NCBI GenBank assembly: GCA_905479025.1 | Contig: CAJQKX010000449.1 | Coordinates: forward strand, 1-5,113 | Source: an uncultured Paraglaciecola sp. | GTDB taxonomy: Bacteria > Pseudomonadota > Gammaproteobacteria > Enterobacterales > Alteromonadaceae | DNA: 5,113 nt | Direction: 5' to 3' | Shown: positions 1 through 5,113 of the stretch, in pieces | How the letters are laid out: each line of letters begins with the position of its first letter | Position numbering within the stretch: the first letter of the stretch is position 1 | Notes under the pieces: model-generated | Seen by the model: only the letters and a program-made list of their open reading frames with translations | Database searches by the model: none | Told to the model about the DNA's origin: nothing | Program-made: the position numbers and the translations under genes

Positions 1-1
1 A

Positions 2-631
2 CCCCGAAGTATTTTTGATTTTTCAGGTACATTATCGTATTACAAGAAAGGCTTTCGCTGCTTCATTGTTAGCTGGTTGGCTATAGCCGTTGTCGTCGTT
101 CCTAGGTCATTTATTCCAGAAATTCTATCAGTTGATGATTCTGAATCTGTATATTTATGGCTAAGAATCTCTGCAGTTTTAGTCTTTATTTTTCAATATC
201 TATCCAATAGTTTTTATACAGATTTGTTTGATTTGTCTGAGTTAAATATTAGTATTTTGTGGTCATTATTTTGGTTAGGTGCAACTGTTTTTTTTATTCT
301 TTCGTTGATTGTTTTTGACAGTGATTTTTTTTCATGGGCGTATATTTATACCTTATTATGGATTTCAGTGGCTTTTTTGGAGTTACAAGTGAATCGTAAG
401 TCTCTGGAATGGAATGTTTTATTGTTTGGTTTTTTGATTATTCCTGGGTTGACATTCTTTTTCTATATAAAAAGTTTTTTATATTTTTCATTGTTTTCAC
501 TAGCCATACTAATGGTGTATGCAGCTATTCAGCTGTGTGCGGTCTTGAACTTAAAAAAAGGTGCAAAATTATTTCTTTTGCCATTATTAAATTTTTTAAT
601 TTTCTTTCTTTTCTTGATCGGTCAACAATGA
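2..631 (+). CDS. Probable Wzx-type polysaccharide flippase, C-terminal part (5' truncated by window edge)
   Basis: The frame is open from base 2 to the TGA at 629-631, giving 209 residues with no start visible. A TTG at base 77 is in frame, but the reading continues upstream of it without a stop, so it is not needed as a start. The protein is very hydrophobic. About seven membrane segments can be seen in fragment numbering, near residues 22-42, 54-74, 83-105, 109-130, 137-156, 158-182 and 189-206, with short basic linkers such as NRKS and NLKKGAK. No catalytic motif is visible. Wzx flippases usually have 12-14 helices and about 400-500 residues, so this would be the second half. The call rests on topology and on neighbours, which include a Wzy-like polymerase and a glycosyltransferase two and three genes downstream. 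Wzx proteins are too divergent to recognise securely by eye. Another polytopic membrane protein of the cluster remains possible. The GC content is the lowest in the window. Confidence 0.55.
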   Translation, partial: PRSIFDFSGTLSYYKKGFRCFIVSWLAIAVVVVPRSFIPEILSVDDSESVYLWLRISAVLVFIFQYLSNSFYTDLFDLSELNISILWSLFWLGATVFFILSLIVFDSDFFSWAYIYTLLWISVAFLELQVNRKSLEWNVLLFGFLIIPGLTFFFYIKSFLYFSLFSLAILMVYAAIQLCAVLNLKKGAKLFLLPLLNFLIFFLFLIGQQ

Positions 632-723
632 ATTTTTTATGGTCTGCTTATTTAGAAAATAATCTCGAAAAATCTGGCAGGAAATTATTAGTGATAAGTA
701 ATCGAATAGGATTTATTATTTAA
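628..723 (+). CDS. Doubtful 31-residue ORF filling the spacer before the asparagine-synthetase-like gene
   Basis: An ATG at 628 overlaps the TGA of the upstream membrane-protein gene (ATGA at 628-631). The ORF ends at the TAA at 721-723, one base before the ATG of the next gene. The 31 residues begin MNFLWSAYLENN and end SNRIGFII, with a charged middle (LEKSGRK). No Shine-Dalgarno-like sequence precedes it, and I recognise no family. The two junctions are those of a translationally coupled small gene, which could carry ribosomes from the flippase gene to the next start. In AT-rich DNA a 31-codon ORF may equally be chance. It is in a different frame from both neighbours and does not look like a missing N-terminus of either. 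It is listed mainly to account for the 93-base spacer. Confidence 0.2.
   Translation: MNFLWSAYLENNLEKSGRKLLVISNRIGFII
708..711 (+). promoter_or_regulatory. Weak ribosome binding site for the asparagine-synthetase-like gene
   Basis: AGGA at 708-711 lies 13 bases before the ATG at 725, which is further than ideal. It is the only Shine-Dalgarno-like match near this start. An in-frame TAG at 707-709 blocks any longer N-terminus, and no other start codon lies between it and base 725, so the ATG is well fixed despite the weak site. Coupling to upstream translation may help initiation. Confidence 0.35.
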
Positions 724-724
724 C

Positions 725-2407
725 ATGTTAATAAAAGCGTTCATAAATCAAGATTCCCATTTTAGCTTGAAGTTTGTCCAGGGGATGTGGCCTTCTAAGG
801 ATGAAAAAGATCATAGTTTTTTTTATAGTCGTCTAGATAGTAATCATTTGATTGAAAGAAAGACGTTGATTAAAGCTTGCAAGTCTAATATAACAATTTC
901 AAGATCATGTTCTGCGGAAATACCTTTATTTTATTTTTTATCTGCAGAAAGTGAATTGTATATTTCAGATTCTGTGAATGAGTTACAGCAGCGAATTAAA
1001 CAGCCAGTAGATATTGATACAGCGTATGAATATATTTATTCACAATTTCTTCCAAAAGACAAAACACTATTTTTTGGTATTTATCAGCTACTTAATTTGG
1101 AGGAGGTTAAGTTTTACATAGAGGAGGGTAAAGTATCTATTCTTCGTAATGATAAATTTTTTTTACCAATGGTAGAGATGCTTGATGATAGCGAAAAAAA
1201 TATAGCTTTACAGTTACGTCAAGAAATTGGCCGAGCCCACAAGCAGAGAATGGGAACAAGAAACGCTCTATTTCTTTCTGGCGGGATTGACTCTCAGGTT
1301 ATGGCTGTAACGCTATCGAGAGATTTGGGGCTTGGGAAGAGTCTTCAGGGGCTTCATTTTCATGTTAAGGGAGCGTCGCAGAATGAATTGTTAGATGCCC
1401 GAAATACTGCCGCGAACTTGGATATCGATTTTACAGCAATAGAAGTCGATCCAAATAAAAAAATTAGTTTAGACTTGCTATTGAAGAGTAACGCTCCTTA
1501 TATTGGTTCGATATCAATATCTACACTTTTAGGCGAGGCCTCTTTATCTCCTGACACTACCGTTTATACAGGGCAGGATACTCGATTACATACCCCCACC
1601 TTTAAAGGAATTGATGAAAATTTCATTTCATTTTTATCTAAGCCACTAATAGGTTCGTTAATATCCCGATTTTCAACGAAAATATTAGAGGGATATATTT
1701 TTTCGGGTGGTAGGTATGACTCGAAAATTTATAGGAATTTGTCTTTTTTGAGTCAAGTTAATAATGTTAAACATTATCTAGCTAATCGTTACTTCAAAAT
1801 AAGTAAATTTCCTTTTCAAGACAATCGAAAACAGAGCGAGCTACTTGGGAGGATTTCATCTGACCTAAAGGGCCTAGATGACTCGAGTATGAGATCCCTA
1901 TTTAATGGTCTGGTTGCAGCTTTATGGAGACGGCAATATTTATATGATATTAATTATATGCAAAGCTGTACCTCTGAATATGGATTAAAACTTGCAGCTC
2001 CTTTTTATGATGGTAGCTTGGCTGATTTTTCTGCACAGCTACCCTATGAACTTGTCAATCGACTGACATCTGGTCGGTCTGGGCATGGCGCTAAAAAAGT
2101 TTCTGTTAATAAATATCTACTTAGATCTGCTTATCAAGGTGAGCTTGATGATTCGCTAATATATAGAGATAAAGCCGTTTGTCTAACGTCCCATATGTTT
2201 TTCAATGGTGGGCTTGTCAAAGATTTAGAGGGGTTTATGAATGACGATTGGGTCTCCAAAAATGAATCTTCAAGAATGCTTTATCTATATGAGATACAAA
2301 CAATATGCTCATATAAACATAAAAACTGGCGAGAACAGGACCATTGGTTAATGATGGTTGTTTTTAATTCACTTATTGTTTACAAGTCGTTAAGAGAGCT
2401 AGATTGA
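725..2407 (+). CDS. Asparagine-synthetase-like amidotransferase/ligase without the glutaminase cysteine
   Basis: This 560-residue protein has the two-domain plan of class B asparagine synthetases. Residues 1 to about 150 resemble the class II glutaminase fold: the stretch from EIPLFYFLSAESELYISDS (65-83) through KTLFFGIYQLL to the GKVSI region matches the usual 'PLYY...sS.ikaL...T.f.gI' pattern. However, the N-terminus reads MLIKAFI instead of MCGI, so the nucleophilic Cys2 is absent, and no RGPD motif is seen. The C-terminal synthetase domain has the ATP PP-loop SGGIDS at 185-190. It also has YTGQDTRLHTP at 281-291 where AsnB has a GxGxDE motif, APFYDGSLADFSAQLP at 425-440 matching the 'PFLD...ef...lP' block, and NKYLLR plus RDK at 462-483. 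In known relatives this domain adenylates a carboxylate, which an amine then attacks to form an amide. Relatives without the cysteine, such as beta-lactam synthetase and lasso-peptide cyclase, do not hydrolyse glutamine. In this setting the inferred role is cytoplasmic amidation of a uronic acid or similar sugar acid of the repeat unit. The last four bases overlap the next gene. The general family is secure; the substrate is inference. Confidence 0.85.
   Translation: MLIKAFINQDSHFSLKFVQGMWPSKDEKDHSFFYSRLDSNHLIERKTLIKACKSNITISRSCSAEIPLFYFLSAESELYISDSVNELQQRIKQPVDIDTAYEYIYSQFLPKDKTLFFGIYQLLNLEEVKFYIEEGKVSILRNDKFFLPMVEMLDDSEKNIALQLRQEIGRAHKQRMGTRNALFLSGGIDSQVMAVTLSRDLGLGKSLQGLHFHVKGASQNELLDARNTAANLDIDFTAIEVDPNKKISLDLLLKSNAPYIGSISISTLLGEASLSPDTTVYTGQDTRLHTPTFKGIDENFISFLSKPLIGSLISRFSTKILEGYIFSGGRYDSKIYRNLSFLSQVNNVKHYLANRYFKISKFPFQDNRKQSELLGRISSDLKGLDDSSMRSLFNGLVAALWRRQYLYDINYMQSCTSEYGLKLAAPFYDGSLADFSAQLPYELVNRLTSGRSGHGAKKVSVNKYLLRSAYQGELDDSLIYRDKAVCLTSHMFFNGGLVKDLEGFMNDDWVSKNESSRMLYLYEIQTICSYKHKNWREQDHWLMMVVFNSLIVYKSLRELD
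2392..2398 (+). promoter_or_regulatory. Ribosome binding site supporting the TTG start of the polymerase gene
   Basis: AAGAGAG at 2392-2398 lies five bases before the TTG at 2404, inside the last codons of the previous gene. It is the best-placed Shine-Dalgarno-like sequence in the window. It supports a TTG start, because the first in-frame ATG is at 2641 and would remove two membrane segments. Confidence 0.5.
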
Positions 2408-3636
2408 ATTTTACGATTGATAGTTTTAGTCCGGTTAAGTTACTCCTTGCTTCTTGGTTGGTGTGGCTATTTTCGTATCTTATAGCCCCTTTTTCTTATA
2501 AGGACGTAGAGTATTCCGGTGTCGCTATCGCAGTCCTATTAGGTTTGCTACTTTCTTTTATTGTAGGTTTTTATTTCAGAGACATACTCCCTATCAAGAT
2601 AAAAAATCCGAAGGTAGGTAAGGAGCCAGGATTATCTCGAATGAGATATGTCAGTAGAAAGGCTGTAATTTGTTTATTTTTCTTTGGTGTTATTGGCGTA
2701 GCGCTAAAACTGTATGAACACATATTGGTGAACCAAATTTTTACGTTCTCATCTTTTTTTGACTATAAATTATCTCGAATGTATAACGAATTTAATTCTG
2801 GAATGCTTGGAGTTATTTCAGCAATATTATACCCATTTGGTTTGGTGGCATTGATCATTCAGATAACTTTCCAGATTTTTAAAAAACCAATTCAGATATT
2901 GCTGTTATGGTTCTGTGGTCTTTATTGGATTGTTGATTCGCTACTGCTGTCATCCATGACTTCTGCAGTCATTGTCATTGGAATGGTTTTCATTTCACGC
3001 GTTATAGCTGGTTCTCTTCAAAGTAATAAGACACATCTTCCTTATTGGCTAGTTTTTTTGATCAGTGTTGTCATTGTTGGCTATTTTTCATATTTAACAT
3101 TTTTTAGAGTCACCGTAGATTTCATAGGAGTTTCTTTAGAGAGTAGAGCGATGGAGATAGACTTCGAAATCAATAGTGTTCTAGTCTTTTCGATAGTTAA
3201 CTTTGCCCATTATTTGATACACGGAGTTATTGAGTGGTTTCGTTTATTTGATCATGTAGGTCTTGAGATTCATTACTGGGGCGCTTATGAATTTTACCCT
3301 CTAATTAAAATATTTACAGCGATGGGTCTTGACGTTCCAACCTTTTCTGCGTTAGCTGAAGTTGCCCATAAATCGGGTGTTTACACGACTTTCTGGGGTC
3401 CATTTATCTTGGACTTTGGAGTATTTTCATTTATGGCGGCTTTTATCGTCGGTCTTTTATCGGCGACTTGCTATTCAAGTGCAAAAAAGGGTTCTTATTT
3501 TGGATTACTTATCTATCCAATAGTTGCTTTACAGTTAATAGTATCTCCAATTATTAATATCTTCTCAGGTGTGGTTGTTTATTATTTAGTTGCAGCATTA
3601 GTTTCTATTCCTATTTTAAAATTGGTTAAAAAGTAA
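2404..3636 (+). CDS. wzy: Wzy-like oligosaccharide repeat-unit polymerase
   Basis: This is a 410-residue polytopic inner-membrane protein with roughly 10-11 helices, near residues 13-33, 38-58, 86-106, 136-157, 164-203 (two), 213-233, 253-275, 334-356 and 366-406 (two). Wzy enzymes join lipid-linked repeat units on the periplasmic side of the inner membrane. A long, less hydrophobic stretch at about 276-333 would be the large extracytoplasmic loop typical of Wzy. It leads into KSGVYTTFWGPFILDFG (323-339), which resembles the 'vyT...p.y.DFG..G' signature of the oligosaccharide repeat-unit polymerase family. Both length and topology fit. The TTG start overlaps the TGA of the upstream gene (TTGA, 2404-2407) and is backed by a good ribosome binding site, which indicates translational coupling. 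The stop overlaps the next ATG by one base. The linkage formed cannot be told from sequence. An O-antigen-ligase-type protein is a less likely alternative. Confidence 0.75.
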   Translation: MNFTIDSFSPVKLLLASWLVWLFSYLIAPFSYKDVEYSGVAIAVLLGLLLSFIVGFYFRDILPIKIKNPKVGKEPGLSRMRYVSRKAVICLFFFGVIGVALKLYEHILVNQIFTFSSFFDYKLSRMYNEFNSGMLGVISAILYPFGLVALIIQITFQIFKKPIQILLLWFCGLYWIVDSLLLSSMTSAVIVIGMVFISRVIAGSLQSNKTHLPYWLVFLISVVIVGYFSYLTFFRVTVDFIGVSLESRAMEIDFEINSVLVFSIVNFAHYLIHGVIEWFRLFDHVGLEIHYWGAYEFYPLIKIFTAMGLDVPTFSALAEVAHKSGVYTTFWGPFILDFGVFSFMAAFIVGLLSATCYSSAKKGSYFGLLIYPIVALQLIVSPIINIFSGVVVYYLVAALVSIPILKLVKK

Positions 3637-4817
3637 TGAGTAAAGAAAAGAAAGTTGCCATCATTCATGACTGGCTTGTCACTTATGCTGGTGCCGAAAA
3701 GGTATTAGAGCAGATATTAAACTGTTATCCAGATGCTGATATTTATTCATTAGTCGATCATTTGTCGGATACTGAGCGTGGGTTTATTAACAATAAAAGT
3801 GTTACGACTTCATTTATACAAAAGTTACCTTTTTCTAAAGCTAAATACCGCAACTACCTGATGCTCATGCCATTAGCGATTGAGCAGTTTGACTTATCAC
3901 AATACGATTTGGTTATATCGTCTAGTCACGCGGTAGCAAAGGGCGTGCTAACGGGGCCAGATCAGCTACATATTTGTTACTGCCATTCTCCCATTCGTTA
4001 TGCATGGGATTTACAGCATCAATATTTAGTTGAATCAAACATGGCGAGGGGACTCAAATCTTTTTTCGCAAGATGGTTATTACATAAGATTAGAATTTGG
4101 GATGGCCGTACATCTAATGGTGTCGATTATTTTATTGCTAATTCAAAATTTATCTCAAGGCGAATTAAAAAGATTTATAGACGAGATTCATACGTTGTCT
4201 ATCCATCAGTCGATACTGAAAGGCTAAGTCCGATCAACGAGAATAAAGAAGAGTTTTATGTCACTTGCTCGCGGATGGTTCCATACAAAAAAATAGACTT
4301 AATAGTTGAAACCTTTACTAGGAAGTTTCCAAATAAAAAATTAATTGTGATTGGTGATGGTCCAGATTATTCAAAAATTAAGGCGCTTGCTGGGAGGAAT
4401 GTTGAATTTTTGGGAAGGGCTCCTTTCGACGAGCTGCATCAGCATCTCGCTTCTGCTAGAGCATTCGTATTTGCAGCTGAAGAAGATTTTGGTATTGCGC
4501 CTTTAGAAGCTCAAAGCTGCGGCACGCCTGTTATCGCATTAGGGAAGGGCGGGGCTCTAGAGACCGTTGTTGGCCTGGATTCGACAAGTCCAACCGGCGT
4601 TTTCTTTCCAGAACAATCTGTTGATGCATTAGCTCGGGCAGTAGATGAATTTGAAGAAAATGCAGAGCTTATGACGTCTATTAATTGTCGTGAAAATGCA
4701 CTTCGTTTTAGTGAGCAGCTATTTCAAAGTGAGTTTAAAGATTTTGTATCTGATAAATCCGTTATATTTGAGGATCAATTGATTTGTAGTTCAGAGCGCT
4801 TATCTAATTCTGGGTAG
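3636..4817 (+). CDS. Family 4 glycosyltransferase (GT-B fold), WbaZ-like
   Basis: This 393-residue cytoplasmic or membrane-associated glycosyltransferase has full length for GT4. The N-terminal acceptor domain opens with KVAIIHDWLVTYAGAEKVLE (6-25) and contains LPLAIEQFDLS-like and YDLVISSSHAVAKG (90-103) blocks and CYCHSPIRYAWD (114-125). These are characteristic of the conserved bacterial GT4 group that includes WbaZ-type O-antigen mannosyltransferases. The C-terminal nucleotide-sugar domain shows SRMVPYKKIDLIVETF (212-227), VIGDGPD (238-244), and the EX7E motif with E283 and E291 in EEDFGIAPLEAQSCGTPVI. All expected motifs are intact. It probably transfers a sugar to the lipid-linked repeat unit; mannose is suggested only by family resemblance. 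The ATG overlaps the TAA of the polymerase gene (TAATG) without a clear ribosome binding site, so translation is probably coupled. GC is higher than in the upstream genes, especially near 4500-4620. The last 20 or so residues look like a variable tail. It is the last plus-strand gene of the cluster. Confidence 0.93.
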   Translation: MSKEKKVAIIHDWLVTYAGAEKVLEQILNCYPDADIYSLVDHLSDTERGFINNKSVTTSFIQKLPFSKAKYRNYLMLMPLAIEQFDLSQYDLVISSSHAVAKGVLTGPDQLHICYCHSPIRYAWDLQHQYLVESNMARGLKSFFARWLLHKIRIWDGRTSNGVDYFIANSKFISRRIKKIYRRDSYVVYPSVDTERLSPINENKEEFYVTCSRMVPYKKIDLIVETFTRKFPNKKLIVIGDGPDYSKIKALAGRNVEFLGRAPFDELHQHLASARAFVFAAEEDFGIAPLEAQSCGTPVIALGKGGALETVVGLDSTSPTGVFFPEQSVDALARAVDEFEENAELMTSINCRENALRFSEQLFQSEFKDFVSDKSVIFEDQLICSSERLSNSG

Positions 4818-4830
4818 TATGATCAAGTAA

Positions 4831-5113
4831 TCACTCCGCCTTCAACATCACATAATTAGGCATTGGCGCATTAGAATAAGTGGGGATGGTGCTGCATGTA
4901 AATGCAGAGTTGTCGTATCTAAGAATTAAACTGGTATTTTCATCCATCGATTTAGCGATATATCCCGACCATAGCGAGCATACGACAGGGTCGTCATTAA
5001 CATTGCATAGCTTTGTATAATCATTCCGCCAAGTACCCTTTACAACTAAGCTCCCGAATTTTCCTATATAAGCGTTAGTTACTTCCCCAGAGCATGTTGC
5101 GCCCCAAGATACA
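4831..5113 (-). CDS. Cysteine-containing, probably exported protein of unknown function, C-terminal 93 residues (5' end beyond window)
   Basis: On the minus strand a frame is open from base 5112 to a TGA stop (complement of 4831-4833), giving 93 residues with no start in view. The fragment begins VSWGATCSGEV and ends MPNYVMLKAE. It has cysteines at fragment residues 7, 36, 45 and 73, tryptophans at 3, 28 and 48, and many Gly, Asn, Ser and Thr residues. It has no long hydrophobic segment. Paired cysteines and this composition suggest a small periplasmic or secreted, disulfide-bonded protein whose signal peptide would lie past the right edge. I recognise no named family. Support for coding is the uninterrupted frame, the plausible globular composition, and the stop placed 13 bases from the convergent glycosyltransferase stop. 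GC of about 42% is higher than in most of the polysaccharide genes, so this is probably host chromosome beyond the cluster. No terminator fits between the two stops. Confidence 0.65.
   Translation of the reverse strand, partial: VSWGATCSGEVTNAYIGKFGSLVVKGTWRNDYTKLCNVNDDPVVCSLWSGYIAKSMDENTSLILRYDNSAFTCSTIPTYSNAPMPNYVMLKAE

Noticed and set aside
409..723. A 104-codon plus-strand ORF overlapping the end of the flippase gene.
   Set aside because: Most of it is an out-of-frame shadow of the membrane-protein gene. Only the last 31 codons lie outside that gene, and these are listed separately as a doubtful ORF.
288..1164. Four runs of eight T (288-295, 325-332, 817-824, 1157-1164) as possible phase-variation tracts.
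   Set aside because: They are short, lie in very AT-rich coding sequence rich in Phe codons, and all reading frames are intact. Such runs are expected by chance here.
628..2407. A lasso-peptide locus: small ORF as precursor with an asparagine-synthetase-like cyclase.
   Set aside because: The 31-residue peptide has no Asp or Glu suitably placed for a macrolactam and no clear leader/core. No leader peptidase or recognition protein is present, and the neighbours are polysaccharide genes.
4030..4227. A 65-codon plus-strand ORF inside the glycosyltransferase gene.
   Set aside because: It is out of frame within a well-conserved glycosyltransferase and shows no protein-like features or ribosome binding site.
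4892..4907. Perfect 6-base inverted repeat (CTGCAT, GTAA loop, ATGCAG) near the convergent gene ends, as a terminator.
   Set aside because: It lies inside the minus-strand coding region, has no T-run on either strand, and the stem is short.

Overview
The window is the 3' part of a cell-surface polysaccharide (O-antigen, capsule or exopolysaccharide) gene cluster. It is probably from a gammaproteobacterium, perhaps marine, although nothing in the sequence fixes the genus. The signs are a run of tightly coupled plus-strand genes for polytopic membrane proteins and a glycosyltransferase, low GC in most of the cluster (many 60-base stretches of the first gene are only about 22-37% GC), and an abrupt end at a convergent gene of ordinary composition (about 42% GC).

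Layout. Bases 2-631 hold the C-terminal 209 residues of a multi-spanning membrane protein, best read as a Wzx-type flippase. A 93-base spacer follows, filled by a doubtful 31-codon ORF. Bases 725-2407 encode a 560-residue asparagine-synthetase-like protein that keeps the ATP-binding PP-loop (SGGIDS) but lacks the N-terminal cysteine needed to use glutamine. Bases 2404-3636 encode a 410-residue Wzy-like repeat-unit polymerase that starts at TTG inside the previous stop. Bases 3636-4817 encode a family 4 glycosyltransferase whose ATG overlaps the polymerase stop by one base. Only 13 bases separate its stop from that of a minus-strand gene (4831 to the right edge), which encodes the last 93 residues of a cysteine-containing, probably exported protein of unknown function.

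Working together. The likely pathway is Wzx/Wzy-dependent. The glycosyltransferase adds a sugar to the undecaprenyl-linked repeat unit in the cytoplasm, the flippase moves the unit across the inner membrane, and Wzy polymerises it on the periplasmic side. The asparagine-synthetase-like enzyme probably adds an amide to a sugar, for example at the carboxylate of a uronic acid, with ammonia, an amino acid or another amine as nitrogen donor. This is the most interesting gene here: its glutaminase domain appears dead and its second active-site motif differs from AsnB. No complete new system is visible. The initiating sugar transferase, the nucleotide-sugar genes and other glycosyltransferases must lie to the left or elsewhere. 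No RNA gene, CRISPR array, insertion sequence or attachment site was seen.
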